NCBI GenBank assembly: GCA_964454575.1
Contig: CAYVTG010000099.1
Location: 1 to 5,405, forward strand
Direction: 5' to 3'
From: Haladaptatiplasma sp964454575
GTDB taxonomy: Archaea > Thermoplasmatota > Thermoplasmata > Halarchaeoplasmatales > Halarchaeoplasmataceae
Length of the DNA stretch: 5,405 nt
Below the pieces are notes generated by a model. It was not told the origin of the DNA. It saw only the letters and a list, made by a program, of their open reading frames with translations, and made no database searches. Positions 1 to 5,405 of this stretch are shown piece by piece; the stretch's first letter is position 1, and each line of letters begins with the position of its first letter. The position numbers and the translations under genes were made by a program.

Positions 1-10
1 GATGGGATTC

Positions 11-20
11 AATATAAAAG
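11..20 (-). promoter_or_regulatory. Possible TATA box for a leftward gene outside the window
   Basis: Read on the minus strand this is CTTTTATATT, close to the archaeal TATA-box consensus (TTTATATA). A transcription start about 25 bases downstream would lie just beyond the left edge. It follows the terminator of the membrane-protein gene, so it could serve an independent minus-strand gene to the left. No such gene is visible, and AT-rich intergenic DNA yields such matches by chance, so this is tentative. Confidence 0.25.
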
Positions 21-68
21 TTATCTACGCTTTCTACTCTCCGAAGTACTGTAGAGAGAATCGATATT

Positions 69-76
69 AAAAAAAA
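69..76 (-). terminator. Oligo-T terminator of the membrane-protein gene
   Basis: Eight consecutive A on the plus strand make a T8 run on the minus strand, 22 bases after the stop codon of the exported protein gene. Archaeal RNA polymerase terminates at oligo-T tracts without needing a hairpin. A possible weak stem (30-37 with 51-58, one G-U pair, 13-base loop) lies further downstream and probably is not needed. The position just behind a minus-strand gene is what makes the call credible. Confidence 0.55.
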
Positions 77-98
77 GAGAAATGGGTTCGGGTAAAGG

Positions 99-1568
99 TC
101 AACCTCGGTCGTAATACTTTGACCAATCGTTCTCCTTTTCCGTCCTTATCCTGTCGTATTGCCCGGATTCAACATGGGTTTTATCACCTGGTTTACGGCT
201 TATCACGACGATCATGATGACTAACGCCGCAGCGGCGACCAAGGCACCGGCAAATAGCCCTCTGAACGGTGCCCTTTCACTTTCCATGGTTTCCAGAGAT
301 ATATCCAGATAAGAACTGCCGTCTATGCCCGGATCGTGGTATATGTTTTTCCCGCCGGGGTAATTGAATCCTCCGTAGACTGCAAAACCCACGAAATTAC
401 GTTTGTTTGGACCGATATGTACCACCGGGCGGCCTCTTACTATCTGGGCATACATCTCATCTTCCCGACCATCCACGATGACATCGGAGACCCAATTGAA
501 TCTACCCGTTCTTGACCAGTTTCCTCCGTAAGAGATCCTGTTCTGATGCAGCTTCCTATCACGAACGGGAGGTTCTTCGGTCATATTTGAGAAGTGTTCG
601 CCTTCGTCATCGTTGTATCGCGCACGCATATCTTCCCCGATTCGGCGGACGAAACGGTGCTGCCATAAAGGCATTCCCATAGGAATGTGTGTGCCGACTA
701 TATTATGGAATTCCATGAAAAGCGCCGAGTTATCGTTATCGCTGTTAAAGTCCCAACCAATTATCTCGTGGTCCCATTTGATGGCATAGGCACCGACCAC
801 GCCGTTGAATTCATGGTTTGCTTCTCTTTCCACCTCGTGAAGTCGCTGCATGGGTCCTATTCCCTTGTAAACGGTCACCCTGAAGCTGGGCATACTGGCA
901 CCCTCTATTATCTTTGTGCTCGCAGTGAGATGGAACGTGAAGTTCAGGAATTCGAGTTTGTTTTCTTCAGTATCGTTATATAACACCTTCTCAGGCAGGG
1001 TTGACACATCGTAGTAGGATAGATCCTTGGCACTCAAGGTGAACTCCCAGGTGGTGTTGTCACCGACTTTTTCCTCTATCAACGGACTCGCTTCCCAGTC
1101 GGCTTCTCTGAGATCAACGTATTTGTTTAACTTCTCGAACTGGACGAATCGCCCGTCTTCATCGATTATATGATCGCAAAGTCCGTTGCCGTTGCTGTCG
1201 TTGTGTTCGAATATCCTCCATAACCGTGCCAAAAGCACCGACTGGACCGCGATGGGTTTGTTTTCTGCTATGGGATCTCCGTCCTCGTCATACACGGAGG
1301 TCATGGCCACATGCCTATTCTGTATCGAAAACGTATGCAGACCGCCCTCATCGTCCGCTGTGCCCCAACCGATACCGAAGACGGCATCCTTATCATCTTC
1401 GGTCCTTCCGAACCGGAAATGTATATGGTTCTCTCCTTCGTCTACTATCACTTCCCAATCGCCTTCATCGTTCTGAGCCTGTACGTGCCCGATACTTTGT
1501 GTAAGCACGGCAAAGATCAGAACAGTGAAGACCGCCATACTCATGCTCTTTTTTATGTTCATGGTCAT
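99..1568 (-). CDS. Exported membrane-anchored protein, family unrecognised
   Basis: This is a 489-residue protein of unknown function. Seen in the sequence: a signal peptide with two lysines and a hydrophobic core (about residues 11-25), a likely cleavage site after A31 (HVQA/QN), an extracytoplasmic region to about residue 435, a 21-residue transmembrane helix (about 437-457, Ala/Val/Ile-rich) and a 32-residue charged tail. This is type I topology with the tail in the cytoplasm. The outer region has six N-x-S/T sequons (N123, N171, N198, N209, N328, N350) and two Asp/Asn-rich loops (about 124-132 and 273-279) that could bind calcium. It has a single cysteine (C131) and no recognisable catalytic motif. 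The sequons fit archaeal surface glycoproteins, but glycosylation is inferred. Start choice: the ORF opens at a TTG at 1577, but GGAG at 1578-1581 abuts that TTG and sits 9 bases before the ATG at 1568, so 1568 is preferred. The gene is transcribed divergently from the STAND regulator gene. A solute-binding or sensor-like surface protein is possible but unsupported. Confidence 0.85.
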   Translation of the reverse strand: MTMNIKKSMSMAVFTVLIFAVLTQSIGHVQAQNDEGDWEVIVDEGENHIHFRFGRTEDDKDAVFGIGWGTADDEGGLHTFSIQNRHVAMTSVYDEDGDPIAENKPIAVQSVLLARLWRIFEHNDSNGNGLCDHIIDEDGRFVQFEKLNKYVDLREADWEASPLIEEKVGDNTTWEFTLSAKDLSYYDVSTLPEKVLYNDTEENKLEFLNFTFHLTASTKIIEGASMPSFRVTVYKGIGPMQRLHEVEREANHEFNGVVGAYAIKWDHEIIGWDFNSDNDNSALFMEFHNIVGTHIPMGMPLWQHRFVRRIGEDMRARYNDDEGEHFSNMTEEPPVRDRKLHQNRISYGGNWSRTGRFNWVSDVIVDGREDEMYAQIVRGRPVVHIGPNKRNFVGFAVYGGFNYPGGKNIYHDPGIDGSSYLDISLETMESERAPFRGLFAGALVAAAALVIMIVVISRKPGDKTHVESGQYDRIRTEKENDWSKYYDRG

Positions 1569-1577
1569 CGTTATCAA

Positions 1578-1581
1578 CTCC
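1578..1581 (-). promoter_or_regulatory. Ribosome binding site deciding the start at 1568
   Basis: GGAG on the minus strand lies 9 bases upstream of the ATG at 1568. It leaves no spacer to the TTG at 1577 and 15 bases to a second in-frame ATG at 1562. The spacing favours 1568 and implies that this mRNA has a 5' leader, unlike the gene on the opposite strand. Confidence 0.55.
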
Positions 1582-1608
1582 GCATCCGAACGATATAAGC
1601 TTAGAGTA

Positions 1609-1619
1609 TGATTATATCA
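1609..1619 (-). promoter_or_regulatory. Candidate TATA box of the membrane-protein gene
   Basis: The minus strand reads TGATATAATCA here. With TATA-to-start spacing of about 25-27 bases, transcription would begin near 1587-1590. That gives a leader of about 20 bases that still includes the GGAG at 1578-1581. The identical copy at 1621-1631 would give a leader about 12 bases longer. The other AT-rich site, TTATATC at 1592-1598, is too close to the start codon to leave room for the ribosome binding site. Confidence 0.4.
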
Positions 1620-1631
1620 CTGATTATATCA
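1609..1631. repeat. Tandem pair of 11-bp dyad-symmetric repeats
   Basis: TGATTATATCA occurs at 1609-1619 and again, identically, at 1621-1631, separated by a single C (12-bp period). Each copy has TGAT/ATCA inverted arms around a 3-base centre. The core TTATATC also has an inverted match, GATATAA, at 1592-1598. The pair lies between the two divergent starts and overlaps the likely TATA element of the minus-strand gene, as expected of an operator. The operator role is inferred; AT-rich promoter DNA can produce such repeats by drift. Confidence 0.5.
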
Positions 1632-1645
1632 ACGATCTGCCGGTG

Positions 1646-1657
1646 TTAATAAATAAA
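1646..1657 (+). promoter_or_regulatory. TATA box for leaderless transcription of the STAND gene
   Basis: TTAATAAATAAA is the strongest AT-rich element upstream of the start at 1680. Its centre is about 28 bases before the ATG, so transcription would start at or within a few bases of the start codon. No Shine-Dalgarno-like sequence precedes the ATG. Both observations point to a leaderless mRNA, which is common in many archaea. Confidence 0.5.
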
Positions 1658-1679
1658 ACATGGTCCATGACCTTACACG

Positions 1680-3665
1680 ATGAAAAGAACCGACCGGCAT
1701 CTGTCACAGAGCGAAAGGATACTTTTACATCTGTTGGAATTCAGATACGAACCGGACAGCTACACTGCCCCGTATCAGATATGCCAAGACGGTATCGGCC
1801 AGGCACTTGATATCCTCAAGAACAACGTCAGCCGGGATCTGTCTATACTCAAGAAAGATGGGTTAGTGAATGAAAAGTTAGCCAGGGTGAAGGGGATCGA
1901 TCGACGTCGAAATGTGTACCTTGTTACGGAGAAAGGAAGGGAGGTATGTAAGAATATAATAGATGAGATAGGAAACAATCGGTTGCGCTTCAGAGACGGA
2001 GGATCGGTAAACACATTGACGATAAACAAGGCTGTAAAAAGGTTAAAAACCGACCATCCAAACATAAACAATTTTCATGTCTTCGAATGGATGAAAGGCA
2101 GAGATGTACTGGATCCCGATGAGTTCTTACCTTATTTTAAGGACGATAAAAGAATTGTGGAACTGATAGCGGGGGCACCGGTTTTGAAGGATTTTTACGG
2201 GAGGGACGAAGAACTGGAAAATATCTTAGATGGACTATCTCGCCCCTCGCCTCCTATCATAGTCATCTCCGGGATAGCGGGTATAGGAAAAAGTACTCTG
2301 GCTGCAAAAGCTTTGGAGGGATCAAAAGGAAAATATTCTACTCTATGGTTCAATTTTCACCCCTGGCAATCCATAAACGACCTGAAAATGGAATTGAACA
2401 AGATGATGCCAGGGCGAAATATTCGGGGAGACGGATTGTACGCTGTGTTCAACGAACTATTTAGTCATAGTTTAGATCCCCTCTTGATCTTCGATAATTG
2501 CGAAAAAATATCCCGTGATCTTGAAAGTGTTTTCAGCATACTACTGGAGCTGAAGAAAAGAGGCTCGATATTCGGAGCGATATTCATCGGTCGGGAAAGG
2601 ATGTTGTTCTACGATGTAAGGGACGTTATAAACGACCTTGTGACGGAGGTCGAGCTCGGACCGTTGAAAGAGGAAGACGTACAGCGGATAAACATCGATG
2701 AAGAGGTATATCCTCGTACCGGAGGTCACCCCCTCTTCATGGAACTACACAAGAAGTTCGGCGAAGAAAGGGAGGAAGTGAAATCCTTCCTTGAGAGGGA
2801 GATATATTCCAAACTGACCAGCGATGAAAAGGCCCTCATGAAAAGGTTGTCTGTGTTGTTGGATAATGCTGACAAGGATGTTGTGCTTCGCCAGAACGAT
2901 ATCGATACGCTGATAACCTTAAAAACATCGCATCTCGTGGAGGAAACTGTTGACGGAAAAATCAGCGCTTACAGCATGATAAAGGATTTTATATACGAAA
3001 ACTTATCGATGGACGAGAGAATATCTCTCCATGCGTTGATCGGAAGGTCCATGGCGAAACGTGGGTACGACACGGATATAGAGATCCTTTATCATTACAT
3101 ACACGGTAAAGTGTGGCGTGAGGCATTGGATGCTCTGGAGCGTTTTGAAACAGCTCTTGTGAACCTACATGAGGACGACAGAGCAATACTTCTTGCCGAG
3201 TTCCCGGAAGAGCTTGTGGAGAAAGATGAGCTAGGACGATACCATGAAATTGTAGGGGATATCCATCTTAAAGCGGAGGAATGGAATATAGCTGTGGGAC
3301 ATTATCAAAAAGCGATGGAAAACGATAAATCCGATCCACTATTGATGGAAAAACTGGGAGAGGCACAGAAACAACTTCATAACTGGAAGTCAACTTTGAA
3401 AAGTCATAAAAAAGCTCTCAGCATGCACCGGGATGAAGAAGACGATGAAGGGATAGTAAGAGAACTGCTCTCGTTGGGAACAGTCTATAGATCCATGGGG
3501 GACATGGACAGATCCGAAGAGATGTATCAAAAAGCGAAGGACATGATAGAAGAGGGGCGTATCGATGATATAGATGAAGCACTGAGCGCATTTTACAACA
3601 ATATGGGTGTTCTTTGTTTGTATCGCAGCGAGTATAAAAACGCTGAGACTAACCTGAAGGCGTAG
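1680..3665 (+). CDS. wHTH-STAND ATPase-TPR regulator, 5' part (split by gap)
   Basis: These 661 codons are the N-terminal part of a STAND-class signalling ATPase with a DNA-binding-type head. In order: a winged helix-turn-helix (about residues 10-95, including VSRDLSILKKDGLV and a basic wing with DRRR); a linker; FYGRDEELENI (172-182), the usual entry to this NTPase class; a Walker A motif GIAGIGKST (198-206); a Walker B-like LLIFDN (268-273, D272); a sensor-like IFIGRER (301-307); GPLKEEDV (327-334) and TGGHPLFMEL (347-356), both typical of NB-ARC/AAA_16 relatives; a second winged-helix-like segment (about 370-460, with YSMIKDFIYENL); then TPRs from about 520 (units near 520-553, 554-587, 590-628 and 634-661). 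The family oligomerises or changes conformation on sensing a ligand or partner through its repeats. The head suggests transcription control, as in MalT-like regulators, but the target is unknown. The start is firm: an in-frame TGA lies at 1668-1670. The TAG at 3663-3665 is probably not the true end; see 3717-4406. Confidence 0.85.
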   Translation: MKRTDRHLSQSERILLHLLEFRYEPDSYTAPYQICQDGIGQALDILKNNVSRDLSILKKDGLVNEKLARVKGIDRRRNVYLVTEKGREVCKNIIDEIGNNRLRFRDGGSVNTLTINKAVKRLKTDHPNINNFHVFEWMKGRDVLDPDEFLPYFKDDKRIVELIAGAPVLKDFYGRDEELENILDGLSRPSPPIIVISGIAGIGKSTLAAKALEGSKGKYSTLWFNFHPWQSINDLKMELNKMMPGRNIRGDGLYAVFNELFSHSLDPLLIFDNCEKISRDLESVFSILLELKKRGSIFGAIFIGRERMLFYDVRDVINDLVTEVELGPLKEEDVQRINIDEEVYPRTGGHPLFMELHKKFGEEREEVKSFLEREIYSKLTSDEKALMKRLSVLLDNADKDVVLRQNDIDTLITLKTSHLVEETVDGKISAYSMIKDFIYENLSMDERISLHALIGRSMAKRGYDTDIEILYHYIHGKVWREALDALERFETALVNLHEDDRAILLAEFPEELVEKDELGRYHEIVGDIHLKAEEWNIAVGHYQKAMENDKSDPLLMEKLGEAQKQLHNWKSTLKSHKKALSMHRDEEDDEGIVRELLSLGTVYRSMGDMDRSEEMYQKAKDMIEEGRIDDIDEALSAFYNNMGVLCLYRSEYKNAETNLKA

Positions 3666-3705
3666 GCCAGGCGCCGGGCGGACACGCCGAAGTCGAAAGG
3701 CTGCA
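3661..3705. other. Anomalous GC-rich contig end carrying the stop codon
   Basis: The last 45 bases before the N run are about 71% G+C (32 of 45), clearly richer than the flanking gene. They contain the in-frame TAG (3663-3665) that ends the upstream ORF. The stop falls at the usual A27 position of a TPR helix. The codons after the TAG read ARRRADTPKSKGC, which still loosely resembles the end of a TPR. This looks like a poorly supported or chimeric contig end rather than a natural stop. Confidence 0.5.
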
Positions 3706-3715
3706 NNNNNNNNNN
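3706..3715. other. Assembly gap (10 N)
   Basis: Ten N join two contigs inside the TPR-coding region. The true length is unknown, since 10 N is often a placeholder. Repeat spacing across the join is 48 residues as drawn, against 40 or 43 for the neighbouring long repeats, so the true distance is probably shorter and the contig ends may overlap. Confidence 0.95.
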
Positions 3716-3716
3716 C

Positions 3717-4406
3717 GGGGGTGACAAAGGGATCACTTACGAGAACTTGGCGGAATTACATCGTAGAATGGGTAACGGAGAGATGGAAGGAAAGATGTTA
3801 AAATTGAGTATCGATTATTATGAAGATATCGGACGGTGGGCGGATGTATCAAGGATCCGACTGCGGCTCGGAAGACTATTTCACCAGTTAGGTATGACAG
3901 AAAAGGCTCGTGAAAACCTTGAGAACGGTTTAAAAGTAGAACAGATACACAGGAAAAGACTATGGCGGCTCAGGGTGAAAAGGCTAAGCCGGACAGAGCT
4001 TGAGATACATGACGAATTAGCCAATTTATCAGAAGATGTGGAAGAAAGTTTGGCTCACCGAGAACTGGTGATAAAGGAACTCGAGAAAAAAAACGATCAT
4101 ACGGGAGCGGCTATAGCCAGGTTGAAATATATCTTTGATCTGCACGATGCGGGAATACTGCAGAAAGCCCTTGATGAACTAGATGATCTTGAAGAATATC
4201 TTACCGGATCCGAAGACTGGAATGGGGTGATCGCATGTGAACTGGAACGCTCAAGAGTGTGCATGGACATGGGAAAATACCAAAAGGCTAGTAAGATACT
4301 GAATGATGTGATCTCCAAGGCAAACAAAATAGGGGATGTAGAAGGCCTCCGCTGCGCCAAAACTTTGCTTGATAAAGTGAATTCTCAAATGAGGCCGGCA
4401 TCCTAA
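3717..4406 (+). CDS. wHTH-STAND ATPase-TPR regulator, 3' part
   Basis: This is the C-terminal part of the gene starting at 1680, in the same frame after the gap. The frame is open from the first complete codon at 3717 (GGDKGITYENLAELHRR...), so the first possible start, TTG at 3747, sits inside a TPR helix and is not a real start. Helical TPR-type units are visible at about 3735-3836 (GITYENLAELHRRMG) and 3837-3950 (SRIRLRLGRLFHQLGM), with repeat spacing of 40 residues. A charged helical stretch rich in Arg, Glu and Lys follows, then two more TPR-like units (near AAIARLKYIFDLHDAG and CELERSRVCMDMGKYQKA). There is no enzymatic effector domain at the C terminus. The protein ends in TAA at 4404-4406. 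The array probably forms the sensing or partner-binding superhelix of the ATPase. Joined to the 5' part, the protein is roughly 900 residues, with the exact length depending on the gap. Confidence 0.8.
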   Translation, partial: GGDKGITYENLAELHRRMGNGEMEGKMLKLSIDYYEDIGRWADVSRIRLRLGRLFHQLGMTEKARENLENGLKVEQIHRKRLWRLRVKRLSRTELEIHDELANLSEDVEESLAHRELVIKELEKKNDHTGAAIARLKYIFDLHDAGILQKALDELDDLEEYLTGSEDWNGVIACELERSRVCMDMGKYQKASKILNDVISKANKIGDVEGLRCAKTLLDKVNSQMRPAS

Positions 4407-4472
4407 AAACTGTTTAACCCCAGCGTTCCTCCGGAATTATATGCATTTACACCTTTCTCTTCATCATGATCG

Positions 4473-4502
4473 GTTCTACGGCAAACAATTTCTTCGTAGA
4501 AC
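4473..4502. terminator. Inverted repeat between convergent genes, possible terminator
   Basis: GTTCTACG (4473-4480) and CGTAGAAC (4495-4502) form a perfect 8-bp stem with a 14-base loop. They lie in the 137-base space between the stop of the STAND gene and the stop of the PAS gene. Next to it, 4503-4507 is T5 on the minus strand, after the PAS gene, and a pyrimidine-rich tract (4451-4462) follows the STAND gene on the plus strand. Bidirectional termination is plausible, but neither T tract is strong. The rest of 4407-4543 shows nothing else. Confidence 0.35.
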
Positions 4503-4543
4503 AAAAACGGGTTTTGGAAAACAGGGACTGAACGTTTACCAGA

Positions 4544-5405
4544 TCAATGGGCCGAAAAAGACCTTGTGAATCCGTCCCTCAACATATCATCCAGTTGCTT
4601 TCTATCTGATAAGTCCATGGCTATCATGAGTATGCAATCCTCTCCTTCGAAATTTAAGAGTCCCGTGGATATATAGAGCAAGATCCGATCTCCGTCTGCC
4701 CTGCGTATCTCTACTTCGTATCTTGTTGGTACGTTATCTAAACCCCTTTGTAGTTCTTCCAGCCTCTCTTCTACCAGATCCCTCTGTTCTTCGGAGATGA
4801 TGTCATATATTTTCATATCCATCAGTTCGTCTTCACTATATCCGGTTATATGCTCGGTTGCACGGTTGAAATATCTTAGATGGCCGGATTCCAATATCAT
4901 CACCGCAGAGGGGGCGGTCTCTACCAACGTAAGAAACTTTTTCTCACTGCTTAAAAACGCTTCTTTTGCTTTTTCCCTCTCTGTGATATCATCCTTGATC
5001 TCCAGATAACCTTCCAGATCCCCGTCATGTGAGATGACCGGCTCGGTGCGTATATACCAGATACGACCGTCGTCCGATGGTATGATAGCATCGGCACGAC
5101 TTTTGAGTTCTGCTGCTTTCAACATAGGGCAGCCTCTACACGGTTCTTCACGATCGAACCATAATTCATAGCATTTTTTACCAACGAGTTCGCCGGGTTT
5201 CAATCCCACTGAGGAAGAAGCAGCACGGTTCCCCCATATCACGGTGCACTCTTTATCAAGATGAACGACCTGTTCCGATAAAGAGTCGAGTATCATAGAT
5301 TTCTCCCTTTCCGACCTTACCAACGCATTATCGGATTGGTGCCTTTCAACCACCTGTTTGATGGTCTGTGCCATCAGTACATATTGTGCTTTCGGATCGT
5401 CGCTC
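4544..5405 (-). CDS. REC-PAS-PAS sensory protein, C-terminal part, cut by window edge
   Basis: Visible are 286 codons, open to the right edge. The first in-frame ATG (5374) is not a convincing start: the codons before it read SDDPKAQYVL and continue into MAQTIKQVVERHQ, which resembles the end of a response-regulator receiver domain and its linker in archaeal REC-PAS proteins. Counting from that Met, a coiled linker (10-30) leads to PAS 1 (about 25-133, ending EIKDDITERE) and PAS 2 (about 142-260, with VETAPSAVMIL, ITGYSEDEL and ending MDLSDRKQLDD). PAS 1 contains CYELWFDREEPCRGCP (C68, C79, C82), a pattern seen in some PAS_4-type sensors that might bind a metal or respond to redox. The protein stops 16 residues after PAS 2. 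No H-box or ATPase domain follows, so it is not a histidine kinase as shown. It probably relays a signal by protein contact. The receiver assignment rests on about 25 residues and is an inference. Confidence 0.8.
   Translation of the reverse strand, partial: SDDPKAQYVLMAQTIKQVVERHQSDNALVRSEREKSMILDSLSEQVVHLDKECTVIWGNRAASSSVGLKPGELVGKKCYELWFDREEPCRGCPMLKAAELKSRADAIIPSDDGRIWYIRTEPVISHDGDLEGYLEIKDDITEREKAKEAFLSSEKKFLTLVETAPSAVMILESGHLRYFNRATEHITGYSEDELMDMKIYDIISEEQRDLVEERLEELQRGLDNVPTRYEVEIRRADGDRILLYISTGLLNFEGEDCILMIAMDLSDRKQLDDMLRDGFTRSFSAH

Noticed and set aside
687..1598. Four plus-strand ORFs of 92-98 codons (687-983, 1186-1476, 1226-1504, 1311-1598)
   Set aside because: They lie almost entirely antisense to the exported protein gene, overlap one another in different frames, and show no domain or start signal. 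They are shadows.
1660..1669. ATG codons at 1660 and 1667 as alternative starts for the STAND gene
   Set aside because: Neither is in frame with the coding region at 1680, and an in-frame TGA lies at 1668-1670.
1775..3186. Minus-strand ORFs at 1775-2071, 2541-2729 and 2989-3186
   Set aside because: They are antisense to conserved winged-helix, NTPase and TPR coding sequence, and their translations look like reverse-strand artefacts.
3663..3665. TAG read as pyrrolysine inside the TPR
   Set aside because: TAG recoding occurs in some archaea, but this TAG sits in a 45-base, compositionally odd contig end next to the N run. Assembly error is the simpler explanation.
4403..4543. Open frame of about 46 codons continuing in phase after the TGA of the PAS gene
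   Set aside because: Considered as a read-through or a lost kinase domain. The translation has no H-box or other kinase motif, and an open stretch of this length is not rare by chance.
4097..5009. Minus-strand ORF 4097-4360 and plus-strand ORF 4797-5009
   Set aside because: They are antisense to the TPR coding region and to the PAS gene respectively. The Ser-rich composition is typical of antisense translation.

Overview
The window looks like a chromosomal segment from an archaeon, most likely a euryarchaeote of the Thermoplasmatota type. The lineage is an inference. It rests on a TATA-box promoter placed for leaderless initiation, on oligo-T termination, on a type I exported protein with several N-glycosylation sequons, and on REC-PAS and winged-helix/STAND/TPR proteins of a kind common in euryarchaea. 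The base composition is moderate. A run of 10 N marks a scaffold join, so this is a draft or metagenome assembly. No rRNA, tRNA, CRISPR, transposase or insertion sequence was seen.

Layout: (1) Positions 1-98 hold no gene. They hold an oligo-T terminator for the gene to the right and a possible leftward TATA box. (2) Positions 99-1568, minus strand: an exported, membrane-anchored protein of unrecognised family, with a signal peptide, a large extracytoplasmic domain, one C-terminal transmembrane helix and a short charged cytoplasmic tail. (3) Positions 1569-1679: a divergent intergenic region with an SD-led start on the left and a leaderless start on the right. It carries two identical 11-bp dyad-symmetric repeats. 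(4) Positions 1680-4406, plus strand: a large regulator-like STAND ATPase with an N-terminal winged helix-turn-helix, a P-loop NTPase, a second winged-helix-like region and a long TPR array. An assembly gap at 3706-3715 and a stop codon in the anomalous 45 bases before it split the gene into two ORFs. The reading frame and TPR pattern resume after the gap, so I treat the pieces as one gene of roughly 900 codons. (5) Positions 4407-4543: a convergent intergenic region with a perfect 8-bp inverted repeat. (6) Positions 4544-5405, minus strand: the C-terminal part of a sensory protein with two PAS domains and, reading off the right edge, what looks like the end of a response-regulator receiver domain. 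It ends right after the second PAS with no histidine kinase.

How they may work together (inference): the STAND/TPR protein has a DNA-binding-type domain at its N terminus and is transcribed divergently from the membrane protein. The symmetric repeat pair lies between the two starts. The simplest model is a ligand- or partner-gated transcription factor that controls itself and the surface protein. The REC-PAS gene may belong to the same sensory network or be an unrelated convergent neighbour; the sequence does not decide this.
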